This document shows, piece after piece, positions 32,061-40,573 of a stretch of 64,000 nucleotides of DNA (its first letter is position 1; each line of letters opens with the position of its first letter). This stretch comes from Natrinema sp046097095 (GTDB taxonomy: Archaea > Halobacteriota > Halobacteria > Halobacteriales > Natrialbaceae), in contig NZ_CP175698.1 of assembly GCF_046097095.1 (NCBI RefSeq), positions 3,100,001 to 3,164,000 on the forward strand, in the 5' to 3' direction. The notes beneath the pieces are model-generated. The model searched no databases and was not told the DNA's origin. It saw only the letters and a list, made by a program, of their open reading frames with translations. Both the position numbers and the translations under genes were made by a program.

Positions 32061-33695
32061 ATGACCAGAACCCTTCTCGTCGCCGGCACCGCGAGTCACG
32101 TCGGCAAATCGACGGTCGCGGCCGGCCTCTGCCGGCTGCTCGCCGATCGCGGGATCGACGTCGCCCCGTTCAAGGGCCAGAACATGAGCAACAACGCCCG
32201 CGTGGTCGTCCGGCCGGACGCAGACGGCCGCCGGCGTGGCGACGCCGACGACGCCACTGAAACGGCCGATACGGGCGATCAGTGGGGTGAGATCGGCGTC
32301 TCTCAGTTCGTGCAGGCTCGAGCGGCCCGCACGACTCCGACAACGGACTGCAATCCCGTCCTTCTTAAGCCCCGCGGCGACGGCGAGAGCCAGCTGGTGT
32401 TGCAGGGCAAAGCGCACGATCACGTGCCCGCTGGCACCTACTACGAGGAGTACTGGGAGCGAGCGCGCGAGGCCGCCGAGGAATCGTACCGCAGGCTGGC
32501 CGCGGCCAACGACGTGATCGTCGCCGAGGGCGCGGGGAGCATCGGCGAGATCAACCTGCACGATCGGGACCTCGCGAACGTCGAGACCGCCGCATTCGCC
32601 GACGCGGATATCCTCCTGCTGGTCGACATCGAGCGCGGCGGGGCCTTCGCCAGCCTCTACGGCACCATCGAACTCGTCCCCGACGCGGTGCGCGAGCGGA
32701 TCGTCGGCGCGCTCATCACAAAGTTCCGGGGCGATCCCGCCCTGCTCGAGCCCGGTATCGAGGAGATCGAATCCCGGACGGGCGTGCCGATTCTGGGCGT
32801 GGTTCCCTACGACGATCCCGGCCTCCCCGAGGAGGACAGCGTCGGGCTTCCCGACAGCGAGGAGCGGGGCGTTGTCGGCGACGACGACGGCGTTCCCGCC
32901 GACCGACGGATTCGGATCGCCGTGCCCCGGCTCCCCCGACTCTCGAACGCGACCGACCTCGAGGCGCTGGCCGCCACACCCGGCGTCTCGGTCGTCTACG
33001 TGCCGGTCGATCGCGGAACGGAGGCAGGCGGACCCACGGCCGGCGATCCGCTCGCGGGCGTCGACGCCGACGCGGTCGTCCTGCCGGGGACGAAGAACAC
33101 GGTCGACGACTTGCTGGCGCTACACGAGGCCGGCTTCGCCGAGGCGCTCGCGGCCTTCGACGGGCCGATCGTCGGCGTCTGCGGCGGCTACCAACTGCTC
33201 GGCGAGCGGATCACCAACGCCGCGCTCGAGGGTACCGGCGACGACGATGTCATCGAGGGGCTGGGACTGCTGCCGGTCGAGACCCGATTCGAGGGGGACA
33301 AGCACCTCGAGCAGACGACCGTCCCCGTCGACGGCTCGGCCTCGCCGCTGCTTTCGGGAGCCAGCGGAACCGCGTCGGGCTACGAGATCCACGCCGGCCG
33401 GACCGTCGCGCTCGATGACGTGACGCGACCGCTCGGGGACTCGAGCGCGGCCAGCGGGCGGGTTCTGGGGACGTACCTGCATGGTCTCTTCGACAACGAG
33501 TCGGTGCGGACGGCGTTTCTCGACGCCGTCGCGGCGAGTGCGGGGGTCGACCGACCGGCGGCGGACGACTCCGAGCGCTCGGCGGCAGCCAAAGCGGGCG
33601 ACGACGGCTCGACGCCGTCCGATCGCGCGGCGCGACTGATTCGCGAGAACGTCGATCTGGAAGCGCTTGGCGAGCCGTTCGCGAAGATTGGGTGA
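32061..33695 (+). CDS. cbiP: Cobyric acid synthase
   Basis: A 544-residue glutamine-dependent amidotransferase that amidates adenosylcobyric acid a,c-diamide at b, d, e and g positions. ATPase-like domain: LLVAGTASHVGKSTVAAGLC (P-loop) and DVAPFKGQNMSNNA; then DVIVAEGAGSIGEINL and the linker PRLPRLSNATDLEALA. C-terminal glutaminase: nucleophile Cys in PIVGVCGGYQLLGE and His in GTYLHGLFDN. ATG 32061. An inserted variable region near residues 50-75 (RPDADGRRRGDADDATE) is acidic. The cobO gene is 4 kb upstream. Confidence 0.95.
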   Translation: MTRTLLVAGTASHVGKSTVAAGLCRLLADRGIDVAPFKGQNMSNNARVVVRPDADGRRRGDADDATETADTGDQWGEIGVSQFVQARAARTTPTTDCNPVLLKPRGDGESQLVLQGKAHDHVPAGTYYEEYWERAREAAEESYRRLAAANDVIVAEGAGSIGEINLHDRDLANVETAAFADADILLLVDIERGGAFASLYGTIELVPDAVRERIVGALITKFRGDPALLEPGIEEIESRTGVPILGVVPYDDPGLPEEDSVGLPDSEERGVVGDDDGVPADRRIRIAVPRLPRLSNATDLEALAATPGVSVVYVPVDRGTEAGGPTAGDPLAGVDADAVVLPGTKNTVDDLLALHEAGFAEALAAFDGPIVGVCGGYQLLGERITNAALEGTGDDDVIEGLGLLPVETRFEGDKHLEQTTVPVDGSASPLLSGASGTASGYEIHAGRTVALDDVTRPLGDSSAASGRVLGTYLHGLFDNESVRTAFLDAVAASAGVDRPAADDSERSAAAKAGDDGSTPSDRAARLIRENVDLEALGEPFAKIG

Positions 33696-33714
33696 TCGAA
33701 CCGATACAGCGCCG

Positions 33715-34104
33715 TTATACCGGCCCGTCGCGGTAGGTTCCTAGCAGTTCCTCGAGAATAATACACTCCTGATCGGTTTCGTCGTAGTGCGTGTCGATGA
33801 AGCGTTCGGCGGCCTCGTAGTTGCCGCGCAGGCCGTGTTTGCGGACGTTGATCACCGCGTCGAGAAAGAGGGTGCCACCGTCGGCCCCGAGCGCTTTGGC
33901 GTGGTCGCGCTCACTGATGTCGAGTTCGGCTTTGATCTCGTCGAAGTTGAACGTCTTCACCTCGTGATCCGAATCGAGCAGTGTGAGAACGTACTCCGCG
34001 GAGAACCGATAAAACTCGGATTTACTCTCGAACATACCGTCTTCGACGAGCGCGTCGATCTCCTCGACCACGTCGTCGGGGTACCTGACGGTATCCTTCG
34101 CCAT
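33715..34104 (-). CDS. Ribbon-helix-helix regulator with C-terminal domain
   Basis: A 129-residue protein. Residues 1-45 are a CopG/MetJ-type ribbon-helix-helix: AKDTVRYPDDVVEEIDALVE then GMFESKSEFYRFSAEYVLTL. The C-terminal part (FDEIKAELDISERDHAKALG, FLDAVINVRKHGLRGNYEAA, ERFIDTHYDETDQECIILEE) is helical and unfamiliar. RHH proteins bind DNA as dimers; target unknown. ATG 34104. Confidence 0.75.
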   Translation of the reverse strand: MAKDTVRYPDDVVEEIDALVEDGMFESKSEFYRFSAEYVLTLLDSDHEVKTFNFDEIKAELDISERDHAKALGADGGTLFLDAVINVRKHGLRGNYEAAERFIDTHYDETDQECIILEELLGTYRDGPV

Positions 34105-34280
34105 GTCCCGCTATTTTTCGCCACTCGCTAATTACTGTTACGGAGACCAGTCAGGCGCGGTACGCGTCCGGTGGTGCATCTGCCAGTCCACGGTGCGGGG
34201 CAGTCGTCTCGGTCCGTATCGAGTCTCGAAACGGAACGAACGTTAAAGGGACCGGCACGGGTTCTGTCACACGAGTAGGT

Positions 34281-34991
34281 GTGATCGACGTGTACCCCGG
34301 TGTCGTCCTCAGTTCCCTCCCGTGGTGGATCGCAGCACCGCTGGTCCAGCTCGCGATCCTCATCGCCGGGATGGCGCTCGACGAGACCTATGTCAACCGA
34401 ACGACGGTGTTTACCGGTGCGATCGCGGCGCACGTCCACGTGCTCGTGGCCGGCGATGTCGGTCTGCTGGTGGGCCTCTACGCCGATATCGGCCTGGTTG
34501 TCGGCGCGTACGGGCTCTACACCTACGTCGTCGACGCCTACGTCGGTGCGGCCTTCCGACTCGCCGCGTTTTTCGTCTATTCGCCGCTGGCGGCCTTTCT
34601 CGTGATCTTGACGGCCGGCCCGACGCTGTTCGGGGTCGAACCGCTGTTCGTTCCGGCGCTCGCACTGGCCGGCTACGCGAACCTGCGGCTTCGGGAGTAC
34701 CTCTCGCCGAACGACCCCTACTACTTCGGTCCCGAGTCCGAGGCGGCGTTCGAAGCGGCCGTCGATGCGGCCGCTGCAAGCGGCGCGGACGCAGACGGTG
34801 ATGGAGAGCGCGAAACCGACGGAACGATCGCGGAGGAGGCCACGAATACCGGCGGTTCGGCCGACGAGTCGGCCGCCGACTCGTACGACGGTCACGACGG
34901 CGGGGAAATCGATCCGCCGGGTGCCGAACCGGCCGCGGCCGGCGACTCGAGCGAGCGGGGTATCTTGCCTGAGTTCATGCGGCGGTTGTAG
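34281..34991 (+). CDS. Membrane protein with acidic C-terminal tail
   Basis: A 236-residue protein starting with GTG. Four or five hydrophobic segments occupy about residues 5-130 (VVLSSLPWWIAAPLVQLAIL, TVFTGAIAAHVHVLVAGDVG, AYVGAAFRLAAFFVYSPLAA, FVPALALAGYANLRLREYLS). After that comes a long low-complexity acidic tail (Ala/Asp/Glu/Gly) that ends ERGILPEFMRRL. Function unknown; the tail is presumably cytoplasmic or exposed and adapted to salt. No neighbours suggest a role. Confidence 0.6.
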   Translation: MIDVYPGVVLSSLPWWIAAPLVQLAILIAGMALDETYVNRTTVFTGAIAAHVHVLVAGDVGLLVGLYADIGLVVGAYGLYTYVVDAYVGAAFRLAAFFVYSPLAAFLVILTAGPTLFGVEPLFVPALALAGYANLRLREYLSPNDPYYFGPESEAAFEAAVDAAAASGADADGDGERETDGTIAEEATNTGGSADESAADSYDGHDGGEIDPPGAEPAAAGDSSERGILPEFMRRL

Positions 34992-35106
34992 CGGGCGGTC
35001 GCGCCGTCTGACCGCCCGAGCGACGATCGGGAAGGAATTGGACGGCTTGCTCGAGCGCCGCGCATCGCCAACGCCCTGCAGATTTATTGTTTCTGCTGTC
35101 GAATTG

Positions 35107-35367
35107 ATGACCGGTATGGTCGACGAAGCTGACCTCCGCGAGCAGCTGACCGACGCGTTCGAAGATGCCGAGTATCCGGTCTCGGGCCCGATGGAACTCG
35201 TTCCGGCACTGCCGAACGGTCCGGGCACGACGTTCGAATCCGGCGAGTTCTCGATGACGGCGATGGAGCTAAACGCCAAGACCTCCGGCGGCGATTTCCC
35301 CTACGACGGCGTCGACGCCCTCGTCGACGACCTGCTCGCGGAACTGCGAGAACGCGGCGAATTGTGA
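35107..35367 (+). CDS. MTH865-family protein
   Basis: An 86-residue protein: MVDEADLREQLTDAFEDAEY, PVSGPMELVPALPNGPGTTF, ESGEFSMTAMELNAKTSGGD, FPYDGVDALVDDLLAELRE. It matches the small archaeal MTH865-like family (known from an NMR structure of an EF-hand-like helical bundle without assigned function). ATG 35107 (MTGMV) or ATG 35116 (MVDEA) are both possible; the latter is the more conserved start. Confidence 0.8.
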   Translation: MTGMVDEADLREQLTDAFEDAEYPVSGPMELVPALPNGPGTTFESGEFSMTAMELNAKTSGGDFPYDGVDALVDDLLAELRERGEL

Positions 35368-35648
35368 CGCGGCGGTCGCTGTCGGTGAAATGCGGATGTG
35401 AGATGCCTCGAGGTGCTCGAGCCGCTCGAGTCGGTCTGAACGGTCATCGAACTGAAACCGCCGATCGACGGGCAATCGCTTCGTCTCTCGACCGGTCGGC
35501 CGGTCCCAACGGCCCACGGAAGCGATCGATCGCGCACCGATGTGTCAGCTTTCGACCAGCAAGCTTTTATTCTACGACTGTGTTACGAGACAAAAGAAGA
35601 GGGTTGCGGGCGGTTTCGACGGGATTTCAGTTAGGGGGACGTAGACCG

Positions 35649-37679
35649 ATGACCACACTACAACGAGCGAAACCGATCGTCATCGTGACCGACACCGAGG
35701 CCGACGAGAGCCGTCTGCGGTCACGACTCGAGAGGGCGACCGATCGAGACGTTCGAACGGTCTCCGCGCCCGAAGCGCTCACGGCGTCGACGGACGCGGA
35801 CGACCGCTCGCCGGCCGACGAGACGCCGCCGGCGATTGCCGGCGAATCGGATATGGCCGTGCCAAGCGCCGTCATCGTCGAACTCGAGTGTCCCGGCGAA
35901 ATTCAGACGATCCTGCAGCGCGTCCACGCTCGGTTTCCGACCGCGCCGACGGTCGTCGCGCCGGCGGAGGGCAGCGAGCACCTCGCGACCGTCGCGCTAC
36001 GAGCTGACGCGACCGAATACGTCCCGACGGAACGCGACGAGGACCCGGTCGATCGCATCGTCTCGACGATCCAGTCGCGGCCGGTATCGGGCGGCGATGG
36101 CGATCTGGACCACCGGATCCTCGCAAACGAGTTACCGGATGAGGCCTTCGTGATCGGCGAAGACGGCACCTATCTCGAGGTGAAGGCGCGGTCCGATTCG
36201 GCCGATCTCTCCTCCGTCTCCGCCGATGAGTTAGCCGGAACGACGCTGGCAGACGCGTTTCCCGATCAGGTGGCCGCGAAGTTACAGGACTGTATCGACC
36301 GCGCAATCCGGACCGACGGCGTGCAGTCCGTCGAATACGAGGTGGAAACGGTCGACGGCTACCGGCAATTCGAGGGCCGCGTCGTCCCGATCGACCAACG
36401 GATCCGCGGTCGACGCGCGGTCGTCTGGCTCGCCCGCGATATCACCGAACGGGTCAAGCGCGAACGCAGGCTCCGGTCGCGCCAGGACCAACTCGAGACG
36501 CTCAATCGGATCAACGCGGTCGTCCGGCAGGTGATCGAAACGCTGGTCGAAGCACCGGCGCGAGACGCCGTCGAGCGCGAGGTCTGCGAGCAGCTCGTCG
36601 ACTCCGACCTGTACTGTGGCTCCTGGATCGCCGAACAAACCACCGACGACCGACTCTCCTATCGGACCGGGACGGGTGAGGCGACTGCGTCCCTCGATCT
36701 CGTGCGTAATCGGAGCGTCGACCTCGAGTGTTCGGCGACCGAGGTGATACAGACCGGCGAACTGCGGACCGTCAATCACATTTTCGACGACGAGTCGATT
36801 CCCGACCCGGTGCGGGCGGCAGCCCGCGAGGACGACGTGCGATCGGCGATCGCCGTCCCCATCACACACGAGGACGCGACCTACGGCGTGCTCACCGTCC
36901 TCGCGAGCCGCGACGACGCCTTCAGCGAGCGCGAGCGAGCCGGGTTCCGCCTGCTCGGCGAGACCATCGGCTTCACCATCATGGCGGTGAAAAACCGGCA
37001 ACTGCTCTTTGCCGACACCGTCGTCGAACTCAAATTCCGAATCGACGGGGGCGATACGTTCTCGTTCGATCTCTCGGCGGAGTACGGCTGTACCTGCGCG
37101 CTCGAGTGGGCCGGGACCACCGCGGACGGGCGCACCTTCCAGTACGTGACGATCGACGGGCTGGACGGCGAAACGGTGCTCGAGGAGGCGACGGCCCACG
37201 ATTCCGTCGAGGAATGTCGGCTCATCCACGACGGGGACGAGGGCTGTACGATTGAGATGCGGCTCTCGGAGTCGGGCGTGCGGACGCTCGCGAACCACGG
37301 CGCGACGATCCGCGACGTGACGGTCGAGGACGGCGTCGGGACCTGTCTGGTCGAGGTGTCACAGGATGCCGACGTTCGGGAGGTCGCGGAGGCGCTGACC
37401 CTCGTCTACGAGAACACGCAGTTGATCGCGCGCCGGGAAGTCGATCGTCCGGCCCGGACGGCCGCCGAGCGCCGAAACCAGATTCTCGACCGGCTTACGG
37501 ACCGTCAGCTCACGACGTTGCGACTCGCTTACTACGGCGGCTTCTTCGACTGGCCGCGTAAGAGCACCGGCGAGGAGATCGCCGACGCGATGGACATCTC
37601 GCCGCCGACGATGCACCAGCACCTCCGAAAGGGGCACAAAGCCGTGCTCAGTGCGTTCTTCGAGGGCGACGAATACTGA
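35649..37679 (+). CDS. Bacterio-opsin-activator-like regulator (PAS-GAF-HTH_10)
   Basis: A 676-residue one-component regulator. Order: a receiver-like N-terminus (PIVIVTDTEADESRLRSRLE, about 1-130) without a clear phospho-acceptor Asp (AVIVELECPGE at that place); a PAS domain (about 150-260, ending WLARDITERVKRERRLRSRQ); a GAF-like domain (about 275-450, VRSAIAVPITHEDATYGVLT); a BAT domain (about 455-600, LKFRIDGGDTFSFDL); and a C-terminal HTH_10 helix-turn-helix (LTDRQLTTLRLAYYGGFFDW, STGEEIADAMDISPPTMHQH). Senses an unknown signal, possibly light or redox. ATG 35649 chosen over 35364. Confidence 0.88.
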   Translation: MTTLQRAKPIVIVTDTEADESRLRSRLERATDRDVRTVSAPEALTASTDADDRSPADETPPAIAGESDMAVPSAVIVELECPGEIQTILQRVHARFPTAPTVVAPAEGSEHLATVALRADATEYVPTERDEDPVDRIVSTIQSRPVSGGDGDLDHRILANELPDEAFVIGEDGTYLEVKARSDSADLSSVSADELAGTTLADAFPDQVAAKLQDCIDRAIRTDGVQSVEYEVETVDGYRQFEGRVVPIDQRIRGRRAVVWLARDITERVKRERRLRSRQDQLETLNRINAVVRQVIETLVEAPARDAVEREVCEQLVDSDLYCGSWIAEQTTDDRLSYRTGTGEATASLDLVRNRSVDLECSATEVIQTGELRTVNHIFDDESIPDPVRAAAREDDVRSAIAVPITHEDATYGVLTVLASRDDAFSERERAGFRLLGETIGFTIMAVKNRQLLFADTVVELKFRIDGGDTFSFDLSAEYGCTCALEWAGTTADGRTFQYVTIDGLDGETVLEEATAHDSVEECRLIHDGDEGCTIEMRLSESGVRTLANHGATIRDVTVEDGVGTCLVEVSQDADVREVAEALTLVYENTQLIARREVDRPARTAAERRNQILDRLTDRQLTTLRLAYYGGFFDWPRKSTGEEIADAMDISPPTMHQHLRKGHKAVLSAFFEGDEY

Positions 37680-37889
37680 GAGCGAGACGGAGACGACGCC
37701 GGCGTTGATGCGGTCTCGATCGCCACCGGTCGTCGGTGCTATAGCCGCTAAATCGATTTACACACTGATCCAATGCCGTCCAGCGATCAGGTGTGCGGTG
37801 ACTTTCGGCGGCTACTCTAGACCGAATGCGGCGTTCACGTGCGACGTTCACGTCTGGCGAACGGTCACGATAGCTTAAAAGTAGCTCAT

Positions 37890-38261
37890 ATGAATCCGAG
37901 CGGCGATGACCGTGTCGCGTCGTCGTTCAACGAAGATGACGACGATCGGTCGGACGATATCGTCCCTCGGCCGGGGACCGAACCCGGACTTCGCATGGTA
38001 GCGCGTCCGTTCGAGACCCTCTTCGAGGGGTCGGACGGCCGGTATTACACGGACTGGCAGGTCCGGCAGCGCCGTCGGACGGGCGAGTGGCGGCTCTGCG
38101 TTCGGCAGCGAACGCCGGACCGGCGACTGGTCGAGACCGAGGACGGTGCGTTGTTGCTGCTCGCGCCGACGGCTGCCGACGAACTGCCGGCCGGCGTCGA
38201 GATTCGCGTGGCGGATGGCCGTGCGCGCGTCGTCGATACCCGCCGTCGGCCCTCGGAGTGA
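37890..38261 (+). CDS. Haloarchaeal protein of unknown function
   Basis: A 123-residue protein: an acidic disordered start (ASSFNEDDDDRSDD), then RMVARPFETLFEGSDGRYYTDW, QVRQRRRTGEWRLCVRQRTP, TEDGALLLLAPTAADELPAG and VEIRVADGRARVVDTRRRPS. The second half looks like a small beta-barrel. No family recognised. It is 69 bp upstream of the metzincin gene on the same strand, so co-transcription is possible. ATG 37890. Confidence 0.55.
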   Translation: MNPSGDDRVASSFNEDDDDRSDDIVPRPGTEPGLRMVARPFETLFEGSDGRYYTDWQVRQRRRTGEWRLCVRQRTPDRRLVETEDGALLLLAPTAADELPAGVEIRVADGRARVVDTRRRPSE

Positions 38262-38330
38262 CGGTTTACGGTTTAACGCGTGCGTATGTTCACCCGCAGA
38301 AACTGGGGCCGGCCGTGAGACGCCCCGCGT

Positions 38331-39083
38331 ATGAAGCGTCGCGTGTTTCTCGGGACGCTCGGATCGGCGGCCTCGATCGGGACGATAGCGTACGCTTCCC
38401 GTGACCCCGCCGATACGCTCGCGGTTCGCGTCTGGCTCTCGGAGCAAGCGGCGAGCTACGATGGAGTCGGCGATCGCATCCTCGAGTATCTCGAGGCGAT
38501 GCTCTCGCTCGAGCACTGGTCGCTCGAGGCCTCGATCGGCGGCACCGTCGCCGTCTCGACCGAGGACGCCGCACGCGTCACCCGCGGCGGCGAGTGGCCG
38601 ATGGCCGTCGCATCGGGGGCGCTCGGCCGGCGCGACATAGAACCCGTCTCCGACGTCAACCTGCTGGTGACAGACGACGGGATGGAACGCGCGCCGACGG
38701 GGTACGGACTGCCGCACATCGCATCGGTCGGTGGGGCGCGACACATCGCCGCCCTCGAGTCGTTCGACGACCTGATCACCGACCGCGATCGCTCGCTCGC
38801 TCCGAACACGACGCCCGCGCGGACCGTCCAAGTGCTCGTCCACGAGGTCGGACACGCGCTCGGCTTGACACACGAACACGGGGTCGCCTTCCTGTACGAC
38901 GGTGACATCGTCGCGACGCCGATGCTCAGCGCCTACGCGTGGGATCCGACTTACGACGCCGCCCGTTCGCAGTGCGGGACAGCGATACCGTCGGCGAGCG
39001 ATCGAACGCGGATGCTCAGCCTCGCCTTTTCGTCGTGTGTACGCCGCGAACTGGCAACCTACGACGGCGGTCTCTCTGTGTAG
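38331..39083 (+). CDS. Tat-exported metzincin-type metalloprotease
   Basis: A 250-residue protein. N-terminus MKRRVFLGTLGSAASIGTIA has the twin arginine and hydrophobic core of a Tat signal. The zinc site VLVHEVGHALGLTHEHGV gives HExxHxxGxxH (His171, Glu172, His175, His181), and ATPMLSAYAW (Met198) fits the Met-turn of metzincins. Otherwise it does not closely resemble archaemetzincin or known haloarchaeal proteases such as halolysins (serine proteases). Probably an exported endopeptidase; substrate unknown. Confidence 0.75.
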   Translation: MKRRVFLGTLGSAASIGTIAYASRDPADTLAVRVWLSEQAASYDGVGDRILEYLEAMLSLEHWSLEASIGGTVAVSTEDAARVTRGGEWPMAVASGALGRRDIEPVSDVNLLVTDDGMERAPTGYGLPHIASVGGARHIAALESFDDLITDRDRSLAPNTTPARTVQVLVHEVGHALGLTHEHGVAFLYDGDIVATPMLSAYAWDPTYDAARSQCGTAIPSASDRTRMLSLAFSSCVRRELATYDGGLSV

Positions 39084-39253
39084 GGTGGGCCACCCGGTTC
39101 GTCGGGGAAGCAGTGTTCGTCGACGATTGGAGGAGGAATTCGAGAGCAGCCGCTACCGGGCGGTCGCGACGGAGGGAAATTAGATCGAGTCGCGTCGGCG
39201 CGAATCGACGTGGGACGAACGCGAGCGGGCGGTAGCCGTTCTCGTCTATGTCG

Positions 39254-39604
39254 TTATTCCGTGTCTTCGGTGTCGTCCTCACCGCGGGCGAAACTCGCCT
39301 GTGCCTCCCCCTCCTGATCGGCAGCGGCGGTCGGCCCTTCGATGAGCGACTCGAAGTCGTCGGCCTCGTCGTACTGATCGCGGTACACCAGTGCCGCCTT
39401 CCCCGTCGAGGTGATCTCGTAGAGGCCGGACCGCTCGGCGGGTCCGATCTTTCGGACGAGTCCGTAATCTTCGAGAACCGGCAGTCTGGTGTTGATGTTC
39501 TTTCGACTCTTCCCCGTGTGTGCCGCTAGATTGGTCGCGACGTTTCGTCCCTTGTCCTCGAGCGCCTCGAGTATCAGGAAATCAGTTGGTTGTCTGAGTT
39601 TCAC
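39254..39604 (-). CDS. PhiH1-repressor-like winged-helix protein
   Basis: A 116-residue regulator: RQPTDFLILEALEDKGRNVA, TNLAAHTGKSRKNINTRLPV, LEDYGLVRKIGPAERSGLYE, ITSTGKAALVYRDQYDEADD. This is the compact wHTH of haloarchaeal PhiH1-type repressors. The acidic C-terminal tail is of low complexity. Although named after a phage repressor, chromosomal copies are common, and no phage genes accompany it. ATG 39604 lies 157 bp from otsB. Confidence 0.8.
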   Translation of the reverse strand: MKLRQPTDFLILEALEDKGRNVATNLAAHTGKSRKNINTRLPVLEDYGLVRKIGPAERSGLYEITSTGKAALVYRDQYDEADDFESLIEGPTAAADQEGEAQASFARGEDDTEDTE

Positions 39605-39760
39605 TCTCGTTCACTCTCGTACCGGACTATATTTCCAGTGGTAACTAATACTTTCGGCTCAGCACAGTATGTATCCTTTGGAAATTTCCAAAAGCAATCT
39701 CGGCCGACAAAGCGTCGCATCGTCACCGTTCGTTCGCGGACGTCAGATCGCTCGCTCCGA

Positions 39761-40570
39761 TCAGGCGGCTGACTCGGCTCCGTTCGCGTCGAGCCACGAG
39801 AGGAAGGAGGCGACCTCGGCCGGAGAGTCTAGCCGACAGGACGCCGCCGAGGGATCGTCACCCCCGACACGGACGCCGATGCCGTCAGGTTCGACGACCC
39901 GAAACGCCGACTCGTCGGTGACGTCGTCCCCGACGTAGATGACGGCTGTCTCCGGCGGCTCGTCGGCGGCGATCAACTCGACCGCGTTGCCTTTCCCCCA
40001 CGGGAAGTCCGGGCCGAACTCGAGGATCCGTTTCCCCGCCGAGAGCTCGAGATCGCCGCCGCCGAACCGGTCAACGACGCCGTGTGTAATCCGCCGGACG
40101 ACGGGTTCGGCGGCCGGCGGCACGGACCGGAAGTGGACCGTCCCGGTCAGTCGTTTGTTCTCGACGCGGGCGTTCGGCACGCTCGCGAGCGCCGTCTCGA
40201 GGATCGAGCAGAGGCGTTCGACCCGAGCAGCGCGCTTGCGCGCCACTGGATGGACGGCGATCGACCCGTTTCGGGCGAGTTCGAGCCCGTGGTTTCCCGC
40301 GTAAATCTTGGGGCCGTCGATCCGCTCGCGGACGTCGGTCAGGGCGCGACCGCTGATCACCGCCGTCGTCACCGCGTCCGTCCGCGTCAAGGCGGCCACT
40401 GCCTCCCGATTCCGGTCGGTCGGCGCTGCCGCGTCCGGGTCCTCGACGATCGGCGCGAGCGTGCCGTCGAAGTCCAGACAGACGAGTAGGCCGTCGGCGC
40501 GCTCGAGCGTCGTTCTGACGGCTGGCAAGCGCTCCTCGAGCGGGTCAGGGGGAGATTCGGCGTTCGCCAT
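39761..40570 (-). CDS. otsB: Trehalose-6-phosphate phosphatase
   Basis: A 269-residue HAD-superfamily phosphatase: motif I CLDFDGTLAPIVED (about 31-44, nucleophile first Asp), VISGRALTDVRERIDGPKIY and AGNHGLELARNG (trehalose-phosphatase signature), HFRSVPPAAE, motif III/IV in KGNAVELIA and VGDDVTDESAF. It removes phosphate from trehalose-6-P. The stop of this gene's upstream partner otsA lies three bases away, making an otsA-otsB operon. Confidence 0.93.
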   Translation of the reverse strand: MANAESPPDPLEERLPAVRTTLERADGLLVCLDFDGTLAPIVEDPDAAAPTDRNREAVAALTRTDAVTTAVISGRALTDVRERIDGPKIYAGNHGLELARNGSIAVHPVARKRAARVERLCSILETALASVPNARVENKRLTGTVHFRSVPPAAEPVVRRITHGVVDRFGGGDLELSAGKRILEFGPDFPWGKGNAVELIAADEPPETAVIYVGDDVTDESAFRVVEPDGIGVRVGGDDPSAASCRLDSPAEVASFLSWLDANGAESAA

Positions 40571-40573
40571 CGG

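Noticed and set aside
39254..39604. PhiH1-type repressor taken as a sign of a provirus
   Set aside because: No capsid, portal, terminase or integrase genes nearby; such regulators are common on haloarchaeal chromosomes.
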